Source of the DNA: Macrostomum hystrix | Lineage: Eukaryota > Platyhelminthes > Macrostomidae | Direction: 5' to 3' | DNA: 64,000 nt | NCBI GenBank assembly: GCA_950097015.1 | Contig: CATNEN010000001.1 | Location: forward strand, 4,308,001-4,372,000 | Shown here: positions 21,001 through 30,324 of the stretch, in pieces | How the letters are laid out: every line of letters begins with the position of its first letter | Numbering within the stretch: the first letter of the stretch is position 1 | Made by a program: the position numbers and the translations under genes | The notes under the pieces: model-generated | Told to the model about the DNA's origin: nothing | Seen by the model: only the letters and a program-made list of their open reading frames with translations | The model's database searches: none

Positions 21001-23317
21001 TGGCTCCTGAGCTGTCGTCTGGCTGATCGACGTGTTCTCTGCTGAGTCGCTCCTCATTGATGAGGGTGAGAGCCAGTGCGACATGGCCATGGGAGATTGA
21101 AGCACTGAGCAGCTGCGCGATCTGGGCTGGCTGCATTCGAGACAGAGTCTGGGTGAGAATCGAGTTCCTGCCCTCAATGGCCATCGAGGCGGTGAAGCTG
21201 AGCACTGGACTGAATTGGAAGAGCCAGTCGGGCTGAAGATCGAGGATAGCAACGACATCTTCAAGGAGACGAGAGCAGGCCGCGACTGCGCAGTCACGAC
21301 AAACATTCTGTTTCAAGGCTTGGTCAGCGACTGTCGGCACCAGAAACTTCACCACCTCCCAGTGACCAATGATTGCAGCAGATTTCACAGCCTTGCTGCA
21401 GCACTGATCTCTCACTTTTTGGTCGGTGACTGTCGGCACCAGAAACTTCACCACCTCCCACTGACCCTCGATTGCAGCAGATTTCGTAGCCTCGCTGCAG
21501 CACTGATCTCTCACTGTTTGGTCAGCGATTTTCGGCACCAGAAACTTCACCACCTCCAACTGACCCCTGTATGCAGCAGACTTCGCAGCCTCGCTGCAGC
21601 ACTGATCTCTCACTTTTTGGTCAGCGACTGTCGGCACCAGAAACTTCACCACCTCCCAATGACCCTCGATTGCAGCAAATATCGTAGCCTCGCTGCAGCA
21701 CTCATCTCTCACATTTTGGGCAGCGACTATCGGCACCAGAAACTTCACCACCTCCAACTGACCATTCATTGCAGCAGATATCGCAGCCTCGCTGCAGCAC
21801 TGATCTCTCACATTTTGGTCAGCGACTGTCGGCACCAGAAACTTCACCACCTCCCAGTGACCATTTTTAGCAGCAGATTCCGTAGCCTCGCTGCTGCACT
21901 GATCTCTCACTTTTTGGTCAGCGACTGTCGGCACCAGAAACTTCACCACCTCCATCTGACCCTTGATTGCAGCAGATTTTGCAGCCTCGCTGCAGCACTG
22001 ATCTCTCACTTTTTCGTCAGCGACTGTCGGCACCAGAAACTTCACCACCTCCAACTGACCCTTGAATGCAGCAAATTTCGCAGCCTCGCTGCAGCAATCA
22101 TCTCTCACATTTTGGTCAGCGACTGTCGGCACCAGAAACTTCACCACCTCCCACTGACCCTCGATTGCAGCAGATATCGCAGCCTCGCTGCAGCACTGAT
22201 CTCTCACTTTTTGGTCAGTGACTGTCGGCACCAGAAACTTCACCACCTCCAACTGACCATTCATTGCAGCAGATTTCGCAGCCTCGCTGAAGCACTGATC
22301 TCTCACTTTTTGGTCAGTGACTGTCGGCACCAGAAACTTCACCACCTCCAACTGACCATTCATTGCAGCAGATATCGCAGCCTCGCTGCAGCACTGATCT
22401 CTCACATTTTGGTCAGCGACTGTCGGCACCAGAAACTTCACCACCTCCCAGTGACCATTTTTAGCAGCAGATTCCGTAGCCTCGCTGCTGCACTGATCTC
22501 TCACTTTTTGGTCAGCGACTGTCGGCACCAGAAACTTCACCACCTCCATCTGACCCTTGATTGCAGCAGATTTTGCAGCCTCGCTGCAGCACTGATCTCT
22601 CACTTTTTCGTCAGCGACTGTCGGCACCAGAAACTTCACCACCTCCAACTGACCCTTGAATGCAGCAAATTTCGCAGCCTCGCTGCAGCAATCATCTCTC
22701 ACATTTTGGTCAGCGACTGTCGGCACCAGAAACTTCACCACCTCCCACTGACCCTCGATTGCAGCAGATTTCGCAGCCTCGCTGCAGCACTGAACTCTCA
22801 CTTTTTGGTCAGCGATTGTCGGCACCAGAAACTTCACCACCTCCAACTGACCCCATCTTGCAGCAGATTCCGCAGCCTCGCTGCAGCACTGAACTCTCAC
22901 TTTTTGGTCAGCGATTGTCGGCACCAGAAACTTCACCACCTCCAACTGACCCCATCTTGCAGCAGATTTCGCAGCCTCGCTGCAGCACTGAACTCTCACT
23001 TTTTGGTCAGCGATTGTCGGCACCAGAAACTTCACCACCTCCAACTGACCCTTGAATGCAGCAAATTTCGCAGCCTCGCTGCAGCACTGAACTCTCACTT
23101 TTTGGTCAGCGATTGTCGGCACCAGAAACTTCACCACCTCCCACTGACCCTTGATTGCTGCAGATTTCGCAGCCTCGCTGCAGCACTGATCTCTCACTTT
23201 TTGGTCAGTGACTGTCTGCACCAGAAACTTCACCACCTCCCACTGACCCAATGACGCAGCGAGCTTTATAATACAGACGCGCCATTGAAGTGATGGATCT
23301 TCGCGCTGTGAGTCCAT
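18018..23317 (-). CDS. Ankyrin repeat - nucleotidyltransferase - Mab-21 protein, candidate cGAS-like receptor, copy 2
   Basis: Three exons: 23317-20733, 20214-19841, 19693-18018 (2585+374+1676 nt, 1544 aa). The splice sites match copy 1 and the phases again agree, so length changes in all three exons have kept the frame. The ankyrin exon holds about twenty 33-aa units (EVVKFLVPTVADQKVRDQCCSEAA type) followed by the same classical ankyrin block as copy 1. The core keeps GSYAEGW and SDID, the third-Asp segment DTCHAI, and the Mab-21 domain (LRVSFSF, YHAKTLLFFMLEK, PHFFMS). Stretches that differ strongly from copy 1 lie near 18985-19020 and 18700-18775; the N terminus (MDSQREDPSL) is unrelated to copy 1. 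A CTAATTTCAG acceptor-like site is 11 nt before the ATG. Inferred role: an innate-sensing nucleotidyltransferase whose ankyrin part binds a partner. Alternative: a non-catalytic Mab-21 developmental protein. Confidence 0.85.
21300..23250 (-). repeat. 99-bp coding repeat array with a 594-bp internal duplication
   Basis: Twenty 99-bp units encode the 33-aa ankyrin-like repeats. Units 6-9 and 12-15, counted from the N terminus, are the same at protein level, and the DNA blocks around 21745-22170 and 22340-22765 match at an offset of 594 bp (six units). This is a recent block duplication inside a coding exon. Confidence 0.9.
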
Positions 23318-23559
23318 ATCTTTAATTCTGAAATTAGCAAGTTCAGAAAACCTTTTGTGAATAAAGAAGCTTCAATTCAAATTATCTAGCTTTGATGTCG
23401 TGTATTGTGACGATTTGATTTCCGAGATATAGGATTTCCTGTCAGCCAAGTTCTGTGATTCAGAAAGCGGCCACCTTTCAGCGTGATGTGTTTTGACAAC
23501 TGCTCATGAGACCATCAGCAGACCGTCCTTCTTCATTGCATTAAAGGTCAATATCAAGT
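23318..23559. other. 5' flank of the copy 2 ankyrin gene
   Basis: It does not resemble the sequence upstream of copy 1's start, so the two genes probably have different promoters. It contains the acceptor-like CTAATTTCAG just before the ATG. Confidence 0.5.
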
Positions 23560-24330
23560 TGGAGGGGCGGATAATTGGAGGGGCGGATAGTTAAAGGGGC
23601 GGATTGTTGGAGGGGCGGATTGTTGGAGGGGCCGATAGTTGGAGGGGCGGATAGTTGGAGGAGCGGATAGTTGGAGGAGCGGATAGTTGGAGGGGCGGAT
23701 TGTTGGTGGCGGATGGTTGGAAGGGCGGATAGTTGGAAGGGCGGATAGTTTGAGGGGCGGATTGTTGGAGGGGCGGATAGTTGGAGGGGCGGATAGTTGG
23801 AGGAGCGGATAGTTGGAGGGGTTGATAGTTGGAGGGGCGGATAGTTGGAGGGGCGGATAGTTGTAGGAGCGGATAGTTGGAGGGGCGGATAGTTGTAGGA
23901 GCGGATAGTTGGAGGGGTTGATAGTTGGAGGGGCGGATAGTTGGAGGAGCGGATAGTTGGAGGGGCGGATAGTTGGAGGGGTTGATAGTTGGAGTGGCGG
24001 ATTGTTGGAGGAGCGGATAGTTGGAGGGGCGGATAGTTGGAGGGGTTGATAGTTGGAGGGGCGGATAGTTGTAGGAGCGGATAGTTGGAGGGGTTGATAG
24101 TTGGAGGGGCGGATAGTTGGAGGAGCGGATAGTTGGAGGGGCGGATAGTTGGAGGGGTTGATAGTTGGAGGGGCGGATTGTTGGAGGAGCGGATAGTTGG
24201 AGGGGCGGATAGTTGGAGAGTCGGATAGTTGGAGGAACGGATTGTTGGTGGCGGATTGTTGGAGGGGCGGATAGTTGGAGGGCGGATTGTTGGAGGGCGG
24301 ACAGTGTGAGGGGCGGATAGTTTTAGAACT
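23560..24330 (+). repeat. G-rich minisatellite A, third array (16-bp units)
   Basis: 16-bp units of GGAGGGGCGGATAGTT with variants (GGAGGAGCGG, GGAGGGGTTGATAGTT, GTAGGAGCGG). It lacks the 29-bp units of arrays 1 and 2. It closes the two-module locus on the right. Confidence 0.97.
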
Positions 24331-25235
24331 GCTAGTTGTGTTGTGGATGGTGGGTGTTAAGTTGCTACACCAGTTTTGCGACAAACGTATGTACAGTATG
24401 TACAGCTAAGAGGGTGGAGTCGTGTCGTACTTGCCTGAAAACTGCAGGAATGACGTTTCAGTAGAAAACTATTTTTAACTTGCACTTTGATCTGGGAATC
24501 GCAACTGCCTTATGTCTATGGCAAAAATGATCAAAACAGCAAGCGAGTTCTCACCTTGTCAGTAGAGTTCTTAGTAGACAAAAGGAGTAGTCAAAGCACT
24601 TCAAACTCCAAATTACTTCACAGAAAAGTCTCAGTAAAATGTGCTGCTGGAGTCAGACGGAATCAACAGAAATCAATGGAAGCAGATTTTCGGAGCTGCT
24701 AATTTTATAGACTTAAAGTTCATTTTTCGTTTTACATCCAAACAGCTCTGTTGAGAACTCTCATAGCCCATGCAGTTCTGGGTGGGTCGGTCTGGGCTTG
24801 GGGCTCGGCAGAGTACAGTTGCCCCTAGCAACTACACCCATTCAACTCAATGCGCAATCTCAAACTCAGAACCGAGATGAGCCGAGCAGAGAAGATGCGG
24901 CTGTGCTCAGCAACCCGTCCTCAGGCGGGGTGGCGGCAGTCTGGATCTGGGGGTCGAGTTTGCAGCAATGGGACAGAAGGAAAGCCAGCCAGAAGGAAAG
25001 TCAGTGAACTGGTCTGCACAATGGCCAGTGGAAGAATGAGATTTGAGATCATCTGTGAGTACAAATGTACGATCCTGCTTGTCGAAGCAAGCTTGCACAC
25101 AGGAACTCATCACTGCACAGCCGCGGGACTTGGCTTTAGATTGGTTCTCTCTGCTTTCAAACCTGCTACACTTCTTCTCCACTTAAGAATAGCATTATAC
25201 TGTAACTTTGTTAACCAAAAGCTTTTAACTAACAG
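24331..25235. other. Unique sequence, no gene recognised
   Basis: The longest frame (24850-25239, plus strand, about 129 codons) has no domain I recognise and no codon-level support. I see nothing else. Confidence 0.4.
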
Positions 25236-26010
25236 ATGAATGGGTAGATCTAACAGTGGAATTGGGTAGATCTAACAGTGGAATGGGTAGATCTGACAGT
25301 GGAATGGGTAGATCTGACAGTGGAATGGGTAGATCTAACAGTGGAATGAGTAGATCTCACAGTGGAATGGGTGAATCTAACAGTGGAATGGGTAGATCTA
25401 ACAGCGGAATGGGTAGATCTAAGAGTGGAATGGGTAGATCTAACAGTGTAATGGGTAGATCTAACAGTGGAATGGGTAGATCTCACAGTGTAATGGGTAG
25501 ATCTAACAGTGGAATAGGTAGATCTAACAGCGGAATGGGTAGATTTACCAGCGGAATGTGTAGATCTCACAGTGGAATGAGTAGATCTCACAGTGGAATG
25601 GGTAGATCTGAAAGTGGAATGGGTAGATCTAACAGTGGAATGGGTAGATCTCACAGTGGAATGAGTAGATCTAACAGTGTAATGGGTAGATCTAACAGCG
25701 GAATGGGTAGATCTAACAGTGGAATGGGTAGATCTAACAGTGTAATGGGTAGATCTAACAGTGGAATGGGTAGATCTCACAGTGTAATGGGTAGATCTAA
25801 CAGTGGAATGGGTAGATCTAACAGCGGAATGGGTAGATTTACCAGCGGAATGGGTAGATCTCACAGTGGAATGAGTAGATCTCACAGTGGAATGGGTAGA
25901 TCTAACAGTGGAATGGGTAAATCTAACAGCGGAATGGGTAGATCTAACAGTGGGATGGGTAGATCTAACAGCGGAATGGGTAGATCTAACAGTGGGATGG
26001 GTAGATCTAA
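25236..26010 (+). repeat. 21-bp minisatellite, about 37 units
   Basis: Unit of ATGGGTAGATCTAACAGTGG(A) with point variants such as GATCTCACAGT. Because 21 is a multiple of 3 it is open on both strands (MGRSNSG heptads on plus), but no flanking gene structure supports coding. It passes directly into the next array. Confidence 0.95.
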
Positions 26011-26525
26011 CTGATGAATGAGTAGATCTAACTGATGAATGAGTAGACCTAACTGATGAATGAGTAGATCTAACTGATGAATGAGTAGATCTAACTGATG
26101 AATGAGTAGACCTAACTGATGAATGAGTAGATCTAACTGATGAATGAATAGATCTAACTGATGAATGAGTAGATCTAACTGATGAATGAGTAGATCTAAC
26201 TGATGAATGAGTAGACCTAACTGATGAATGAGTAGATCTAACTGATGAATGAGTAGACCTAACTGATGAATGAGTAGATCTAACTGATGAATGAGTAGAT
26301 CTAACTGATGAATGAGTAGACCTAACTGATGAATGAGTAGATCTAACTGATGAATGAGTAGACCTAACTGATGAATGAGTAGATCTAACTGATGAATGAG
26401 TAGACCTAACTGATGAATGAGTAGATCTAACTGATGAATGAGTAGATCTAACTGATGAATGAGTAGATCTAACTGATGAATGAGTAGACCTAACTGATGA
26501 ATGAGTAGACTTAACTGATGAATGT
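26011..26525 (+). repeat. 21-bp minisatellite, about 24 units, variant of the preceding array
   Basis: Unit of AGTAGATCTAACTGATGAATG type. It shares GTAGATCTAAC with the array at 25236-26010 and keeps the 21-bp period, so the two are diverged halves of one array. Confidence 0.95.
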
Positions 26526-27160
26526 GTAATTCCAGTTACCCATAATCAACTTCAAGCAGGTGAAGCTGATGGTGCAAGTGGCTGTGATCGCTCCGACGCA
26601 GATTATTTAAATAGCTTTTCTTTTAATGTAATTTTTTTAATTTGCAAAGACGATAAAACTGACCAACTGCGCCATGCTGGTTGATCCTGTTGATTACATT
26701 GTTAGATAAAAGTACATTACTGAACCGATGCGCTAATTTACGGATTCGCCATGGAGGTTAATACAGAGCAATGTTAGTTGTCCTTGTCATCAGGGTCATC
26801 GCTGAATATCTGGACGATGCTGACGTCGGGCTGCCATGATAGTTACTTCATCGCAATGGGTGGGAAATTTTGATCCATATGGTTGACTTTCACGAAAATC
26901 GGTTATTCGGTTTCGGAGCTATCGCGTGAAGTAGGAATCGAAAAGTATTTGAAATATCCCAGCGGTTTTTTACTGTGTGATAAGGGATTTAGGATAAGAG
27001 AACTGTGAATTGAGGGATTTGAACTATTCGAGATAACTTAAATATAGCCAATTTTTGTTTAACGAAAAGACACAAAAGCTTAGAGAGACACATTTCAATT
27101 AGCAGGTGATTTCAAAGGCAAACTTAATACTCGCTACATGCAGAATCAGCAAATTAGCAA
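26526..27160. other. Unique AT-rich sequence, no gene recognised
   Basis: No frame with a recognisable domain, no RNA gene or terminal repeats seen. Confidence 0.5.
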
Positions 27161-27345
27161 TGGTCAGCAATGGTCAGCAATGGTCAGCAATGGTCAGCAA
27201 TGGTCAGCAATGGTCAGCAATGGTCAGCAATGGTCAGCAATGGTCAGCAATGTTTAGCAATGGTCAGCAATGGTCAGCAATGTTTAGCAATGGTCAGCAA
27301 TGGTCAGCAATGTTTAGCAATGTTTAGCAATGGTCAGCAATGGTC
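27161..27345 (+). repeat. 10-bp tandem repeat, about 18 units
   Basis: Unit AATGGTCAGC, with an AATGTTTAGC variant appearing every second or third unit in the right half. Confidence 0.95.
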
Positions 27346-27745
27346 TAGGATTCAATAATATTTATTTACAAATCGAATAATAAAATAATAACACAGCTAT
27401 AATTATTTAAGAGAAGATTCGCATTAATAATTTTATTCCCCTGTTTACCGTTGGCGATGCAAAGCCGATAGGATAAATGTAGGAAAAGTACAATTGGGAA
27501 TATGAAATTAGCGAAGCAAAGCGATAGAAACGTCTACAAACTCGATAAAAACACTGGAGACAACTGGACTTGCCGATGTCCAATAATTTAACTGACATCA
27601 AATGTTGCCAAATTGTTAATTATAAAACCGATTGACACTTTTACCTTGAGTTTTTTAGCACATTGTATGCAGTATGCCAAATAAAAATAAACAAATTAAT
27701 CTTTAATTCTATTAATATGCTAGATATCAACACAAAAGACAAATA
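27346..27745. other. Unique AT-rich sequence, no gene recognised
   Basis: No recognisable feature on either strand. Confidence 0.5.
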
Positions 27746-30250
27746 GGGATTCTTAACTGATGGAGGGGATAAGTCGGTAGATTTTAGGGATTCTTAACTG
27801 ATGGAGGGGATAAGTCGGTAGATTTTAGGGATTCTTAACTGATGGAGGGGATAAGTCGATAGATTTTAGGGATTCTTAACTGATGGAGGGGATAAGTCGG
27901 TAGATTTTAGGGATTCTTAACTGATGGAGGGGATAAGTCGGTAGATTTTAGGGATTCTTAACTGATGGAGGGGATAAGTCGGTAGATTTTAGGGATTCTT
28001 AACTGATGGAGGGGATAAGTCGATAGATTTTAGGGATTCTTAACTGATGGAGGGGATAAGTCGGTAGATTTTAGGGATTCTTAACTGATGGAGGGGATAA
28101 GTCGGTAGATTTTAGGGATTCTTAACTGATGGAGGGGATAAGTCGGTAGATTTTAGGGATTCTTAACTGATGGAGGGGATAAGTCGGTAGATTTAGGGAT
28201 TCTTAACTGATGGAGGGGATAAGTGGGTAGATTTTAGGGATTCTTAACTGATGGAGGGGATAAGTCGGTAGATTTTAGGGATTCTTAACTGATGGAGGGG
28301 ATAAGTGGGTAGATTTTAGGGATTCTTAACTGATGGAGGGGATAAGTCGGTAGATTTTAGGGATTCTTAACTGATGGAGGGGATAAGTCAATAGATTTTA
28401 CGGATTCTTAACTGATGGAGGGGACAACTCGATAGATTTTAGGGATTCTTAACTGATGGAGGGGATAAGTCGGTAGATTTTAGGGATTCTTAACTGATGG
28501 AGGGGATAAGTCGGTAGATTTTAGGGATTCTTAACTGATGGAGGGGATAAGTCGATAGATTTAGGGATTCTTAACTGATGGAGGGGATAAGTCGGTAGAT
28601 TTTAGGGATTCTTAACTGATGGAGGGGATAAGTCGGTAGATTTTAGGGATTCTTAACTGATGGAGGGGATAAGTCGATAGTTAAAGGGATTCTTAACTGA
28701 TGGAGGGGATAAGTCGATAGATTTAGGGATTCTTAACTGATGGAGGGGATAAGTCGATAGATTTTAGGGATTCTTAACTGATGGAGGGGATAAGTGGGTA
28801 GATTTTAGGGATTCTTAACTGATGGAGGGGAAAAGTCGGTAGATTTTAGGGATTCTTAACTGATGGAGGGGATAAGTGGGTAGATTTTAGGGATTCTTAA
28901 CTGATGGAGGGGATAAGTGGGTAGATTTTAGGGATTCTTAACTGATGGAGGGGATAAGTCGGTAGATTTTAGGGATTCTTAACTGATGGAGGGGATAAGT
29001 CGGTAGATTTTAGGGATTCTTAACTGATGGAGGGGATAAGTCGGTAGATTTTAGGGATTCTTAACTGATGGAGGGGATAAGTCGGTAGATTTAGGGATTC
29101 TTAACTGATGGAGGGGATAAGTCGGTAGATTTTAGGGATTCTTAACTGATGGAGGGGATAAGTCGATAGATTTAGGGATTCTTAACTGATGGAGGGGATA
29201 AGTCGGTAGATTTTAGGGATTCTTAACTGATGGAGGGGATAAGTCGATAGATTTTAGGGATTCTTAACTGATGGAGGGGATAAGTCGGTAGATTTAGGGA
29301 TTCTTAACTGATGGAGGGGATAAGTCGGTAGATTTAGGGATTCTTAACTGATGGAGGGGATAAGTCGGTAGATTTAGGGATTCTTAACTGATGGAGGGGA
29401 TAAGTCGGTAGATTTTAGGGATTCTTAACTGATGGAGGGGACAAGTCGATAGATTTAGGGATTCTTAACTGATGGAGGGGATAAGTCGGTAGATTTAGGG
29501 ATTCTTAACTGATGGAGGGGATAAGTCGGTAGATTTTAGGGATTCTTAACTGATGGAGGGGACAAGTCGATAGATTTAGGGATTCTTAACTGATGGAGGG
29601 GATAAGTCGGTAGATTTAGGGATTCTTAACTGATGGAGGGGATAAGTCGGTAGATTTAGGGATTCTTAACTGATGGAGGGGATAAGTCGGTAGATTTAGG
29701 GATTCTTAACTGATGGAGGGGATAAGTCGGTAGATTTTAGGGATTCTTAACTGATGGAGGGGACAAGTCGATAGATTTAGGGATTCTTAACTGATGGAGG
29801 GGATAAGTCGGTAGATTTTAGGGATTCTTAACTGATGAAGGGGATAAGTCGGTAGATTTTAGGGATTCTTAACTGATGGAGGGATAAGTCGGTAGATTTT
29901 AGGGATTCTTAACTGATGGAGGGGATAAGTCGATAGATTTAGGGATTCTTAACTGATGGAGGGATAAGTCGATAGATTTTAGGGATTCTTAACTGATGGA
30001 GGGGATAAGTCGGTAGATTTTAGGGATTCTTAACTGATGGAGGGGATAAGTCGATAGATTTAGGGATTCTTAACTGATGGAGGGATAAGTCGGTAGATTT
30101 TAGGGATTCTTAACTGATGGAGGGGATAAGTCGGTAGATTTTAGGGATTCTTAACTGATGAAGGGGATAAGTCGATAGATTTAGGGATTCTTAACTGATG
30201 GAGGGGATAAGTCGATAGATTTAGGGATTCTTAACTGATGGAGGGGATGA
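27746..30250 (+). repeat. 41-bp minisatellite, about 62 units
   Basis: Unit of GGGATTCTTAACTGATGGAG, GGGATAAGTCGGTAGATTTTA. Length variants lack one or two bases in the T run or the G run. The main point variants are CGGTAG/CGATAG/GGGTAG. Variants are interspersed rather than clustered, which suggests repeated turnover within the array. Its right end is 75 bp from the stop codon of the ZDHHC12-like gene. Confidence 0.97.
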
Positions 30251-30324
30251 AGCACAGTTGGGGATTCATCATTCGCAGATAATCCCATTCTAAGTTTCCC
30301 AGTCCATATGGAATTGCCGCAGTC

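Larger units (their letters stand above)
11549..23317. repeat. Segmental tandem duplication, module copy 2
   Basis: Direct repeat of 1-10666 in the same orientation, so the array is head to tail. It is longer at its right end because the ankyrin exon has grown from about 1.0 to 2.6 kb. Small differences include an 18-bp expansion of a TAAATC-type repeat near 17240 and four fewer 61-bp units near 13.5-14.3 kb. Confidence 0.95.

Noticed and set aside
21215-23254. 679-codon plus-strand frame (and 10145-10753) antisense to the ankyrin exon
   Set aside because: It mirrors the 99-bp coding repeat on the other strand. The minus frame has ankyrin domains, matching splice phases and a paralogue; the plus frame has none.
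25256-26014. 252-codon MGRSNSG heptad frame and its minus-strand RSTHSTV partner
   Set aside because: 21-bp period keeps any stop-free unit open on both strands; no start context, flanking exon or domain.
27161-30250. CRISPR-like array
   Set aside because: Units are directly adjacent with no unique spacers and the genome is eukaryotic; these are minisatellites.
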